DNA of 64,000 bases from Metamycoplasma hyosynoviae (GCF_004365165.1 NZ_SOCH01000002.1:1-64000), one strand, 5' to 3'. Positions 10,916 to 22,203 are shown, counted from the first letter of the stretch. Program-made: numbers and translations. The notes: generated by a model not told the origin, from the letters alone.

Positions 10916-13009
10916 TTATTCTTCATCAACTACGGCTTTTCCACCACGTTTCTTAACTATTTCATCAGCTAAGTTTCTTGGTAGTTTTTCATAGTGATCA
11001 AATCACATTTGATAGTTACCACGTCCGGTAGTCATTGAACGTAGGTCAGTAGCATATCCAAACATTTCACTTAGTGGGATGTAAGCTTTAATAACATTTG
11101 CTCCATCAGCACGAGTTTCATTTTCTCTAACTTGGCCACGACGACGAGAAATATCTCCCATAACGTCTCCAAAGAAATCTTCAGGTACAACAACAGCAAC
11201 GTCCATAATAGGTTCTAGTAAAACAGTTCCCAATACTTCTCTACCTTTTGTAAGTGATTTAGAAGCAGCTATTTTATAAGCTAGTTCAGATGAATCGACT
11301 TCATGGTATGAACCATCAAATAATGTTGCTTTAACATCGATTAAAGGATAACCTGCCAAAATACCAATTTGCATTTTTTCACGAAGTCCTTTTTCGATTG
11401 ACTTGATGTATTCTTTAGGGATTTTACCACCAACAATTTTGTCAACGAATTCAAAGCCTTTATCAGGGTTTGGTTCATATTTAATTCATACGTGACCATA
11501 TTGACCTTTACCACCTGATTGTTTCTTGTGCATACCTTCAATATCAGCTGATTTAGTAATGGTTTCACGGTATGAAACTTGTGGTGCACCAACATTTACT
11601 TGTATATTGAATTCACGTTTTAAACGGTCACAGATAATGTCTAAGTGAAGTTCACCCATACCAGCAATAATAGTTTGTCCAGTTTCTTCATCAGTTCAGT
11701 ATTTGAAAGTAGGGTCTTCTGCAGCTAAACGTTGTAAAGCTAGTGAAATTTTTTCTGATGCATCTTTAGATGCAGGTTCTAAAGCTTGCGAAATAACAGG
11801 TTCTGGGAAATTCATGTTTTCAAGCACAACATCTTTTTGTTTTTCATCAATCAATGTGTCTCCTGTGGTTGAAAACTTAAGACCAACAGCGGCTGCTATA
11901 TCACCAGTTCTAACTTCTTCAATATCAGTTCTACTGTTAGCATGCATTAAAATAATTCTACCAATTCTTTCGCGTTCACCTTTGGTTGAGTTATATACAT
12001 AAGAACCTTTAGTTAAAACACCTGAATATACTCTGAAGTAAGTTAAATTTCCTACATAAGGGTCATTCATAACTTTGAATGCTAGTGATGAGAAAAATTC
12101 TTCATCTTTTGCAGGTATAGCGATTTCGGTTTCACCTTTATATGCTTTCATTGGAGGAATATCAACAGGCGAAGGTAAGTAATCAACAACAGCATCTAGC
12201 ATCAATTTAACACATTTGTTTTTGAAACTTGTTCCACAAACAACTGGGAAGTATTCAGCAGAAATAGTTGCTTTTCTTAATGCTTTTTTAATCAAGGCAG
12301 CACTAACTTCTTTTTCTTCAAGTAGAAGTTCCATAATTTCTTCATCAAAATCAGCTAGTGATTCAGCTAATTCTGAACGCATCAACATTGCTTCTTCTTT
12401 TAAGTGTGCGGGAATAGGAATTTCTTTATAGTTTTCTTCAATCTTACCATCAAATTCGTAAGCTTTCATTTCAACAAGGTCAATTGTACCTGTGAATTGT
12501 GCTTCTTCACCGATGTTTAATTGAATAGCGTGAGCATTAGCTCCTAATAGTTTTCTTAAAGATTCAACTGATGCTTTGAAGTTAGCTCCAGCTTTATCCA
12601 TTTTGTTTACATAAACAATTCTAGGAACTTTGTAGTTTGTTGCTTGTCTTCAAACAGTTTCTGTTTGAGGTTCAACTCCAGATTGAGCATCAAGAACAGC
12701 AACAGCACCATCAAGTACACGAAGAGAACGTTCTACTTCAACAGTAAAGTCCACGTGACCTGGAGTGTCTATAATATTAATTCTTTTACCTTTTCAGTAT
12801 GCAGTAGTAGCAGCAGAAGTAATAGTAATACCACGTTCTTGCTCTTGGATCATTCAGTCCATTTGTGATTTACCTTCATGAGTTTCACCAATTTTGTGAA
12901 TTTTTCCAGTGTGATAAAGTACACGTTCAGTGGTAGTAGTTTTTCCAGCGTCAATATGCGCCATTATTCCTATATTTCTATAGTCTTCAATTTTATATTC
13001 TCTAGCCAT
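10916..13009 (-). CDS. fusA: elongation factor G
   Basis: A 697-residue translational GTPase that catalyses ribosome translocation. G domain: [19 protein letters not shown] (G1), [10 protein letters not shown] (G2), DTPGHVDFT (G3), [11 protein letters not shown] (G4). Domains II-V follow, with the conserved [13 protein letters not shown] region in domain II and the C-terminal [14 protein letters not shown]. Several Trp codons are UGA. Start ATG 13009, 9 bases after the rpsG stop. It is the last gene of the rpsL-rpsG-fusA operon; tuf is not adjacent. Confidence 0.98.
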
Positions 13010-13018
13010 ACTAATGCC

Positions 13019-13489
13019 CTATCATCTGAAGTGAGCAAATGCTTTGTTTGATTCTGCCATTTTGTGAGTGTCTTCTCTTTTCTTAACAGCACCACCAATT
13101 TTATTTGATGCATCAATTATTTCATTTGCAAGTTTTTCTTCCATTGTTTTTTCGTTTCTTAAACGAGCATATTGAATTAATCATCTTAATGCAAGTGTTT
13201 GTTTTCTTCTTGAACTTACTTCAACAGGAACTTGATAGTTACTTCCACCAACTCTTCTTGAACGTACTTCAAGTTGAGGCGAAACGTTTTCTAAAGCTAA
13301 GTTAAATACTTCTAATGGTTCTTTTTTGGTTTTTGTTTTAATAATTTCAAATGCGTTATATAGTATAGATTCAGCAACCGATTTTTTACCATCCAACATA
13401 ATTGTGTTAATTAATTTAGTAATAATTTTTGAATTAAATATTGGATCAGCTAGAACATCTCTAACTGGTGTTTTTTGTTTTCTTGACAT
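13019..13489 (-). CDS. rpsG: 30S ribosomal protein S7
   Basis: A 156-residue S7, which nucleates assembly of the 30S head. Opening [20 protein letters not shown], central [20 protein letters not shown] with the beta-hairpin [19 protein letters not shown], and C-terminal [20 protein letters not shown]. Two UGA Trp codons are used, one of them the penultimate codon of the gene. It lies between rpsL (26 bases upstream) and fusA. Confidence 0.97.
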
Positions 13490-13515
13490 ATTATTTTCTC
13501 CTTATTACTTTCTAA

Positions 13516-13932
13516 TTAATTAGCCTTAGGTTTCTTTGTGCCGTAAATTGAACGACCTTGTTTTCTTTTTTCAACACCAGCAGCATCTTGTGTTCCACGA
13601 ATTATTGTATATCTTACTCCGGGCAAGTCTTTAACTTTACCACCTCTTATTAAAACAACTGAGTGTTCTTGCAAGTTATGTCCTTCACCAGGAATATATG
13701 CAGTAACTTCTTGACCATTTGATAATTTTACCCGAGCGTATTTTCTAATAGCTGAGTTAGGTTTTTTAGGTGTCATTGTTGCAACCCGAGTGCATACCCC
13801 TCTTTTAAAAGGACTAGGTATCTTTTTTTCTTTTTTATGTAAAGTATTGAACATCATACCTAAAGCAGGTGCTTTAGATTTTGTTCTTTTATCTTTACGA
13901 CCGTGATTAATCAACTGACTAATTGTAGGCAT
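13516..13932 (-). CDS. rpsL: 30S ribosomal protein S12
   Basis: A 138-residue S12, part of the decoding centre. [15 protein letters not shown] opening, [17 protein letters not shown] (the loop containing the streptomycin-site lysine, which is present) and [18 protein letters not shown] followed by VKDLPGVRY (second lysine present), so the known resistance positions look wild type. First gene of the operon; AAAGGAA lies 7-8 bases before the ATG. Confidence 0.97.
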   Translation of the reverse strand: MPTISQLINHGRKDKRTKSKAPALGMMFNTLHKKEKKIPSPFKRGVCTRVATMTPKKPNSAIRKYARVKLSNGQEVTAYIPGEGHNLQEHSVVLIRGGKVKDLPGVRYTIIRGTQDAAGVEKRKQGRSIYGTKKPKAN

Positions 13933-13988
13933 TTTTTTGTTCCTTTCGTTTTTATAAAAATAAAATAAGTATTAAAAATACTTGTACT

Positions 13989-13994
13989 ATTATA
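13989..13994 (-). promoter_or_regulatory. probable -10 box of rpsL operon
   Basis: On the minus strand this reads TATAAT in the context GTTGTATAATAGTAC, 57 bases before the rpsL ATG. No good -35 is visible. Confidence 0.6.
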
Positions 13995-14259
13995 CAACAA
14001 CTTATCCGGTAGTTTCATTTTTTATTTTTTTTATTTTTACTTAATAAAAACTAATAATAATTGAATTATATTGTGGAATTTTAACTATTTGTGAATATAA
14101 CAAATCAATTAAAAATTTAAGTTCATAAAATAATTATGGTTTATTAGTAAGATAGAAAAATAGTCTTGTATATAGTCATTTTTATATTAAAATTTTATGT
14201 ATTGCATTTATTTAACAATAAATGTTAATTAAAAAAATAAAAAGGAAATATACGAAATT
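13995..14259. other. AT-rich intergenic region between divergent rpsL operon and lipoprotein pseudogene
   Basis: The gap 13933-14259 holds the rpsL promoter at one end and an AAAAAGGAAAT Shine-Dalgarno for the pseudogene at the other. The middle is a low-complexity AT stretch in which I see no gene. Confidence 0.5.
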
Positions 14260-17049
14260 ATGAATAAAAAAGTCAAGATAATTCTTTTATCTACAGTAAT
14301 GACCCCCCCACAATTATTCCCTTATTAGCGGCTTCATGTGCTAATGAAGATCCTGAAAGTGAAATAAAACAGATTAAAGTTTCTGTAACTACATTAGATA
14401 AATTTGCTAAAGATGTTACTGATTCAGATATAAAAATCACAGGATACCGTCCTTCAGTATTCAAAATTAGTCAACGCACCAACCAAACAGTAGCGATCCA
14501 ACTACGCTAGAAGTATTAGTGGTGTTAACAAACATTAAAAAAGGTACAAAAGCACCAAAATTCTTTACAATTAAAGGATTTAAAGCCGATTCAACTGATG
14601 AAATAGAGGCATTTTAGCTAAAGAACTTGAAAAAATTAGCGGAGTTTCAGTAGAAAATCACGCTAATAAAATAGCTAATACAATTACTTCAAGTGATATT
14701 AAAGTTGCAGAAACTACTTTTATTGATAAAAATACATTCGAATATTTTATTAATCCAAAAGTTGATTTTAACGATAAAACTAAACTTAGTGTTTCAGTAA
14801 GATTAAAACATAAACAAAGTGGTATTTTATCAAAAGCAAAAACTTTTGAAATTACAGGTTTTAAAACTCTTTCAGCAGAAGAGAAACAACAAATTAAAAA
14901 TCTTGAAATTGCATCAAAGAAAATTACTGTTGATGTAGAAGGTAAAGAAAATAAATTTGCTAAAGATGCTGTAGAGGGAGATTTAAAATTCACAATTCCA
15001 AAAATCGATGGTTTGATTGATGATCCTTCAAAATATGAAATTGTTGAAAAATCATGATCTGTAACTAAGAGCGTTTTAAAAAATCTCGAAGTATATTTCC
15101 AGTTAAAAAATAAAGACACTAAATTAATATCAAGTAAACGTAAGGTGGAAATTAAAGGTTTCAAACAATCTGAAGCTTCTACTCTTGAAGAAAAGGCATT
15201 GCAAGAGGCATTAAATGCTATTACTTTATCATATGAAGATGGACCAGAAGTTCTCAAGAAAATAGATGTTGGTGATTTAGATATTGCTAAAGTTAAATTA
15301 GAGGGCAAAAAAGAAGGTTTTGATTATAGGCCTAAGTTCAAAAATGAAACACCTAATAAACAAAACTACAATGAAGGTTTTAGAACTGTAGTAATTACTG
15401 TGAAAGAAGGTTCAAAATCACTTTCAAAAGAAATTAATCTTGAATGCTTTAAATCAGATTATGATGTAATCATAAAGCAAAGAGAATTAGTAAAAACAAT
15501 TGATTTAAATCAAACCTCAGAAACCAAATCTACGGTGGAATCATTGTTTCAAGGTGGAAATAATGAAATTGATATATTTTATGATTTTGATCAAAAAACA
15601 TATTTTGACAAAAAATATACAGAATCAAATAGAAAACCTATATTAGATATGTCAAAAGTTAGTTGAGCATTCGGAACAATATTTGGTAATGGTAAATTAA
15701 TTAAATTAGGCGAAAATAAATATAAGGCAAAAGTAACGTTAGCCAAAAGTTGAAAAGTAAGTGGAAAATGAAATTACATATATGATACAAAATTCATAGA
15801 AACTAATGAACTAAGTTTTCAAATAATCGATCAAACAGCAATAGATAAACTTGCAGAAGATAATAAAGATAAATTTGATTATCCTGATAAAACTACTATA
15901 GTAGTAGAACAAGCTGCACAAGATAAAATCATCTTACCAAATGTTAAACTTCAAAATATCCCCGTTAAATTCAATATAACAAGTTTGCAAAAAGATTCCG
16001 AACATCAAAATTAATAATAAAATATGAAGCCGAAATTGAATATAAAGGCAACAAATTAACTTCTAAAATAATAACAGCAAAAATTTCAGGATTTAAACAA
16101 GATGAACTTGGAAAAGAATTTAATGGAATGAATATAGATTATGAAGATAAGAGTAACACCGAAGTAGATAATGTACAACTAGAAAAATTCAAATTAAAGA
16201 AAAACTCTTCGGATTATTCTCCATCCAACGACATAACTAAAGAAATTAAAATCATTTCAAAAGATAAATACAATGGTAAAGTAACTATTGAAGTTATTCT
16301 AAAACAAGGTTCTAATCAAGTTTCAAAAGAATTTATTGTTGAAGATTTTAAAAAGAAACATTTTGATTTTAATACCGAAGTAGACAATAGTTTTACAATT
16401 AAAATTAAAGATATAGAAAAAGCAAATGTACTACCTAGTGCTGTTAAAAAAGAAAATATTCTAATTGAAATTAAAGACGAATATAAATCAGCTATTGAAG
16501 TTCAAAGTTACGAATTTACCGAACAAGATAATGAAAACGGTAAATTAAAAATAAAAATTACATTAAAAGATTTGATTAATAATCCTCATTCTACAAAGGA
16601 TGTTATAAAAGAAGAAACAGGATTTAAAACATCTACTGCTACAACAAAAAAATTTAAATTACAAGAACTATATAATCTATCGATTTCTGGAACATTAATT
16701 TCAGTAGATCAAAGTCAAAAAGATGAAATTATAAAACTATTTAAATCTATGAAGACTTATGGAGATGAAAATAGAAGATTTTTAGCATACAAAAATGGTT
16801 CTTTCTATACAAAAAATAGTAATGGTACAAAAATAGAAGGTATTTCTATATCAGATAATTCTATAAGCAAAAGTATTTACGCATGGTAAAAATAGTAACA
16901 TAGCAAAAGATTCTTCAACAGGAACCGGAAACAATAAAGGTATTACTCTCTTGAACGATGGCGAAAAATGAATTGTTAAATGAAGATTAATTTTATTAGA
17001 AGACAACACCGAAGATGATCAAGTCTTTGAACAAGTACTATCCCAATAA
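14260..17049 (+). pseudogene. frameshifted surface lipoprotein with Lipoprotein_17-type repeats
   Basis: Joined across shifts, this would be a lipoprotein of about 920 residues. Signal MNKKVKIILLSTVMTP is followed, one frame over, by LLAASC, a good lipobox. The mature part is a series of roughly 90-residue modules with the pattern K-F/F-A-K-D-V then strands ending FTIKGFK, EIKGFK or ISGFK, as in variable surface lipoproteins with Pfam Lipoprotein_17 modules. The frame changes at a C7 tract (14303-14309), between 14470 and 14495, at 14612-14616, at an A-run near 15990 and near 16869-16872. The tail ends at TAA 17047. With five breaks it is most likely a decayed gene, but the first break at a homopolymer could be a switch. 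Sequencing error cannot be excluded. Confidence 0.8.
14303..14309 (+). repeat. C7 homopolymer within the lipoprotein signal sequence
   Basis: Seven cytosines in an otherwise extremely AT-rich region. With 7 C the frame from ATG 14260 ends at TAG 14326. With 6 C (or 9) it would read through MTPTIIPLLAASC and restore the lipobox. This is the position and type of tract used for slipped-strand phase variation. Confidence 0.7.
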
Positions 17050-17092
17050 TCAGATTAATACAAAACATCTTATTTTGCATAAATAATTATTT

Positions 17093-17131
17093 CAAAAAGA
17101 GAAGATGAAGCAAAAAAGTCTTCTCTTTTTG
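17093..17131 (+). terminator. strong terminator after the lipoprotein pseudogene
   Basis: Perfect 13-bp arms CAAAAAGAGAAGA (17093-17105) and TCTTCTCTTTTTG (17119-17131) with a 13-base loop. It separates the pseudogene from the AT-rich cassette at 17314. Confidence 0.9.
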
Positions 17132-17313
17132 ATTTCCTATCAAAAATGCAAATATGTAAAAAGGCTATGTCAAACTATTAATATATAGTAATTTATTAAA
17201 TTTAAGTAGTATCCAAATTTAAAGAATAAAAAGAAATTTTTATTGAATATAATGCCTAATAAGTTGAGTAATTAGAAATTTGTTGTATATTTAAAGTACA
17301 ATTTAAAGTAAGA

Positions 17314-18558
17314 ATGGATACGGATTTCAAAAAAATTCATTTTTTGAATAAGGAATTTATTGAACATTATTCTATTATTTATAGAAACATTTTATTACAA
17401 CAAAATATCATAATAAGTTCACAATTTTTTATTTTTGTCTTAAACATTATATTCAATAATTTTATTTGAGTAAAAATAATAACTTCTCTACTCTTATTGA
17501 TTTCACTGATACAAATAATAATTATTATAAAATTACTTACTTTATTTAGAACACTATTTAAAAGTGAAAATATCATTAAAAAAATATATATTTTATATCG
17601 TATAAACAAAGTATTAAAGATAAAATCTATAAACATATTTTTCAAAAAATATCTTTATAAAGTAAATAAGACACTATTAAAACAAATAAGAAAAATTAAC
17701 AAAAAATTTGTTTTACACGGTAGTTCCGCAATAATGTGTAATATAAATTTATTTTGAAGAGCTGCTAATGATATAGATTTAATTATTTTAGATTATGATT
17801 ACAATAATAAAAAAATAGAAAAATCATTTGAAAATCAAAGGTTTTTAAAACTTATAAGTGAATTTTCATATATTAATTACAAAATTCAAGATATTAGTAT
17901 TGAAATTCTTACTACAAAATTTATTCCATACACTCATATAAATAAACATAATCTAATTTGAACGTGTAATATATATTGACAAATTGCGATGAAAATTTTT
18001 CAATTAATTGAATATGTATTAACAAGAACCGACAATAAAAAGACAATTGAAATAATTATAGATTTGATGTGAATATATAATATGCATACCAAAAATTTTA
18101 AACGTATTAAAAAGATAAATAACGCGTTAAATTATTTATTATTGAGTAATTTTTTTGTATATTATTACCTTCCTTATAAAGTAAGGATAACAAATAACTT
18201 AGAACAAATAAATGAAAAAATAAAACAAATTTTTATTAAAAATAACTGATTAAATAATTTAGATAAAAAATTCTATGATTTTCTCATTAATTTAAATTTC
18301 TTAAATAGGATTTTCGATGCTAATTTACTTAAAAAAATAAATAACATAGAAAAAGTTTTGATGTTTAAAAGGGATCTAATTTGAAAAGAGATCCTTAATA
18401 TTGATAGTCAAAACAATTTAAAATCAATTAAATTAAAAACAAATTTAAATAAAAATTTTTGAATAAATTTTGACAAATATTCTAAAGAAATTGTTTCGTA
18501 TTTAAATTTTGATGTTAATGATTTACGGTGTTACTTATTAACAAAAATAAATATTTAG
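17314..18558 (+). CDS. membrane-anchored nucleotidyltransferase-like protein (AbiEii-like core)
   Basis: A 414-residue intact frame. Residues 33-48 and 53-73 are very hydrophobic (SQFFIFVLNIIF; ITSLLLLISLIQIIIII), suggesting two membrane helices. Residues 131-156 read FVLHGSSAIM, then NDIDLII: the G-S/GS helix turn plus a D-x-D pair (Asp153, Asp155) of the pol-beta-type nucleotidyltransferase superfamily, with a later acidic candidate in DISIEI (Asp193/Glu197). AbiEii/AbiGii toxin-type nucleotidyltransferases are the closest pattern I can name. No AbiEi-like partner is beside it. The ATG is the first after in-frame stops at 17269; its SD is poor. All Trp are UGA and base composition is more AT-rich than neighbouring housekeeping genes. 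First of three tightly spaced genes. Function is inference. Confidence 0.65.
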
Positions 18559-18574
18559 TATTAAAGGAGAAGCA

Positions 18575-19453
18575 ATGCTAATAGAAATAAAACAAAAAAA
18601 TGAATTTGACATTGATAAAAATTTGAAATTTTTACAACAATTATTAATTTGTATTAAGAAAAAAGATATAAAAAAAATTAATGAAATTTTGAATAGAAAT
18701 AGTTATATACATATATTAGAAAATAAAAATAGATATAATGCCTTGGAATTAAATAAAAGAATTAATGAAATTGAAAAAATAACATTAAATACTATAAATA
18801 GCAAAATCCATAATAATTCTAAAATTAATGCAATTAAAACTAATTCAGTTAATAGTGCAAATTACTCTATTGATGGTTTTAATTGAACTGAAGTAGAAAA
18901 TATACAACGTTCATTATTTTCACCCACAGTAATAGAACGCGCTTCGTTTAAAAATTATAAATTTTTTTTTAATTATAAACAAATCGAAGACAAACTTCTA
19001 TATGATATAAATTGATATAAAAATTACATAACTAATTGAACAAAAGAACTAAAAGAATTAAACGAAATACTTGGAAAAATAGGCGAGGGCTTAAATAATA
19101 CAGGGATTCCTATTATTGATTCTGCAATAGCAATAAAAAATGCAATTGAATTAGGTTTCTTTATTATTAACGAAATAGGAAATAAAATACAAGATTGTTG
19201 TAATTTATACTACGCTAAAATAATTCCATATTTTTTGGAAATGCTGAATCTTGTTATAAATTCTGAAAATGTTACAAAAATATATGCTTTTATGCAATAT
19301 TCTCATAATTTTGCAAGAAATGAAACATACGGTATTTGATACACAATAATTAATAAGAATTTTAATCAGTATCATAAACTTTTGAAAGATGAAATGAACA
19401 TAGCTAACCATATATATTGAGAAAATTATATGGCAGAAATTCATAATTACTAA
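18575..19453 (+). CDS. uncharacterised helical protein, second gene of the AT-rich cassette
   Basis: A 292-residue intact frame 16 bases after the nucleotidyltransferase-like gene, with a good AAAGGAGA Shine-Dalgarno. No signal peptide. The N-terminal 100 residues are lysine/isoleucine-rich helices (KKKDIKKINEILN) ending in a Ser/Asn-rich linker. The C-terminal part has one amphipathic to hydrophobic helix (IIDSAIAIKNAIELGFFIIN) and aromatic-rich helices. I recognise no family. Its position between two membrane proteins suggests a cytoplasmic or peripheral partner. Confidence 0.65.
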
Positions 19454-19464
19454 ATATAGAAAAA

Positions 19465-20682
19465 ATGAAAAAAGAACTTAAAGATATTTTAGAAAAAGCT
19501 AAAATTGTAATTTCAGATGAAAAAAAGCAAAAAAAAATGTTTTGATACATTTTTATTGTATTTATTAGTATTTTCTTTTTTACGCTGTGTACTATTTGTT
19601 TATCTATCATAGAATGAGATAAATCAAATAAAATTTTAAGAATAATAATAACAACTATTTTCTATCTTATATTGGTCGCTCCTTGTAATATCTTTTTTAT
19701 ACTAAAAGTAGTATTTTTATGAAAAATTATAATTAATAAAGATATAAATGACTACAAAATTTCCAAGTATATGATTGGTTATTTTTTATTAAAATTTAAT
19801 TTCTCATATGCAAAAGAAATAAAGATCGAATGAAGAAAATCCAAAATTAATTTATTATTAAAAGATGAAGAATTCAAAAAATTTTCTAGTTTTTTTGATA
19901 ATTATGATCTAACAAATATTGAATTAATTTTCTCCGAATTTAAAAGCGAACATTTATTGATAAATAAATACAACATATTTTATTTTCTACTCAAAAATTA
20001 TTTAAAAACAAACGAGAAATATATTGACATGTTAAATGCATTTGTTTGTTTAAATTTTTTAAACAAATTAAAGGTAAAAAACGTTTTTCAAAGATTTAAT
20101 TTTAAATTAAATGAAAACATAATCACGTCATATAAAAAAGAATACATATTCACTTTTTTTAAGTTAAATAAAATATTTGATTTTGAAAGAAAGCAAAAAC
20201 AAAATCACGATAAAAAAATAGCACGTATGAACATAATTAATATGATAAGTAGTCTAATAAATTTTTATTTTGTTTTTGCATATTCAATTTTTTTAAGCAC
20301 ATCATTTGTTGCTAGTTATGACAATTTGAATCATTTTGGCTTTAGTAAATTATCAATTTTCTACATATGATTGTATTTGATGTGAACATTCTTTACTATA
20401 ATAATTGTTATTCTATTTGTTTTTGTTTTAAAGTATATGAAATTAAAGAAATCCGAAAAGATAATATTTATTTTTTCCGGATTAATTGTTTTAATACAAA
20501 ATTTCTTAATGTGTATATTCCATGAATTGGGATTTTATCTAAAAAATAAGAATTGATCTAACTTATATATTGGTTTAGTGTTCTTGTTTTTAAACATAAT
20601 AGTATACTCATTTTGATTTAATGCTCTTATTAATATTAATTTAAATTTGAATAGCAAAAAATATGAATTAGATAAAGAATAA
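19465..20682 (+). CDS. polytopic membrane protein, third gene of the AT-rich cassette
   Basis: A 405-residue intact frame starting 11 bases after the previous stop, with little SD (probably coupled). Two hydrophobic helices near the N-terminus (about residues 26-48 and 58-86), a hydrophilic cytoplasmic-like domain of about 165 residues, then four hydrophobic helices (for example SSLINFYFVFAYSIFL, FTIIIVILFVFVL and IIFIFSGLIVLIQNFL). No transporter motif is recognised. It ends 20 bases before a perfect 17-bp terminator stem. Within a toxin- or defence-like cassette it could be the membrane effector or the immunity component, but that is inference. Confidence 0.65.
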
Positions 20683-20702
20683 AGTATCCAAGTCTAATTT
20701 AC

Positions 20703-20743
20703 TTAAATTTAAAATGGAGATCTTACCTCCATTTTAAATTTAA
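20703..20743. terminator. bidirectional terminator, 17-bp perfect stem
   Basis: Arms TTAAATTTAAAATGGAG (20703-20719) and CTCCATTTTAAATTTAA (20727-20743), 7-base loop, A/T runs on both sides. It serves the cassette on the plus strand and the nuclease gene converging from the minus strand. Confidence 0.9.
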
Positions 20744-20777
20744 AAAACTTTTTATAGTCTATTGGTTTTTTATTAAT

Positions 20778-22055
20778 TTAATTTATTCCAATTGCAACAC
20801 CTTTATTTTTAAAGGTTTCAGTACCATTTCCCCAAATTAATTTATATAAATCTGGATAATCAATAAATGGATTTCTAATTCCACCTTGAGCTTCTGCGAT
20901 TGCTTTATTACGTTCAATTTCAACTAAATTTACAGGGTCAAATTCACTTCATTCATAATAACAATCTAAGAATTCTTTGTGAAAATAAGGAAATGTTTTA
21001 TAAAACACTTGACTACCGGCTCCACTATAACCATTTTTGTGGGTTATTTGAAAGTAAAAATAAGCACGTGCGGTGTCACCTTTGAATCAATCAATTGGTT
21101 CACAATATTTATTTGAAATCTTAGTTCCATTTTTACTAGTTATTTTAGGATTTGAAACTTTAAAGTGTGGATGATTCCCTCTTCAATTATTTACTGCTTT
21201 ATCAGAAGGTCATACAAAATGTGCATCATTTCTTGTAGGATTAGCCTTATTGAATCATGATTGCGGAATCATATGTTCTCTATTATACATAGAGCCTTCA
21301 CCACTAGAAGGTAATCCGGTGCCATGTCCACCAGTACCTTCATATTCACCAATTTGGAAATTATAAGGATCAGAGCCATTTGGATTTTCTGAATAAATGT
21401 CTAATATAGTTCCATCATTTTCTAAATATTTATCAATAAATGCAGTTTCATAAGTTCTATATAATTGAGCATAATTATTGTGAAAGTTTTTCAAATGTTG
21501 TTTTTGGATAGTGAACAATTTTTCGAATAATTCTCTACCTCTTAATCCTTCTGCATCTTGGTAATAATTATTGCTTGCATCATATTTTACACTTACCGGG
21601 GTTCCGGGATTTGGACTTGGTGTCGGGGGGGTCTGAGGTTGTTCTTGATTACTTCCACCTCCTTGTTGCTCACCTTGACCATTTCCGCCGCCTTGGTTTC
21701 CACCACCCGGATTTTGAGGGTTTTGAGGCTGTGATTGATTGGCAGGAATAGAAACCGAACCACTTGCAATTACTTTGTTAGAAATTTTTCCTAAAATGTC
21801 ATATTTAATATTAATTTGTTGCTTTGTAGCATCAAAATTTATATTAGTAATTTTTAGATCATATTGTTCATCTAGATTTGTAATAGAAAAATCATTTGAA
21901 AGTAAATTATTTATATCAGCATTAGTTTTTAATGAAATTAATGGATGAAATGTTGGTTTTGTATTATTACATTTAGATGAAAAAATTAATGGTGCGAATA
22001 TCACACTTGGAACAAATGTGAATAGTAGCGTTGTTTTGAGACTTTTTTTGTTCAT
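20778..22055 (-). CDS. exported Endonuclease I-family nuclease (lipoprotein)
   Basis: A 425-residue protein: signal peptide ending SSKC (Cys29, a mycoplasma-style lipobox), an N-terminal beta-rich module (residues about 35-115), a Pro/Gly/Gln-rich flexible linker (about 118-150), then a C-terminal nuclease domain. That domain has NREHMIPQSWFN, NDAHFVWPSDKAVNNWRG and a terminal LYKLIWGNG segment, the histidine/asparagine pattern of bacterial Endonuclease I (PF04231). It should cut extracellular nucleic acid at the surface, supplying nucleotides to an organism that cannot make them and possibly degrading host DNA traps. Trp are UGA-coded. Single gene, own promoter region at 22056-22203. Confidence 0.85.
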
Positions 22056-22203
22056 TATAGTCCTTGTTAATTTTTTAATAGCTATAAAATTTTATCATAA
22101 GCTAAATATTAAAAAAATTTAACTTGTTATAAACAGAAATAAGCATTTATTAATTACAAATTAATAAAAAATGTGATCTAGTTAGTCACATTCATTATTT
22201 CAA

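Noticed and set aside
11703-12868. Plus-strand ORFs opposite fusA
   Set aside because: They are antisense shadows of EF-G with no SD, and their composition follows the conserved minus-strand coding sequence.
14658-15308. 216-residue minus-strand ORF within the lipoprotein pseudogene
   Set aside because: It is the complement of the repeat modules and is Ser/Phe/Leu-rich as expected of antisense to Lys/Glu-rich coding. No start signal is visible.
17379-17645. 88-residue minus-strand ORF in the AT-rich cassette
   Set aside because: It is antisense to the hydrophobic helices of the nucleotidyltransferase-like gene, and such AT-rich DNA opens frames on both strands by chance.
21600-21745. Possible tandem repeat or CRISPR-like GC-rich stretch
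   Set aside because: It is the coding sequence of the Gly/Pro/Gln linker of the nuclease. There are no regular repeat-spacer units here or elsewhere in the window.
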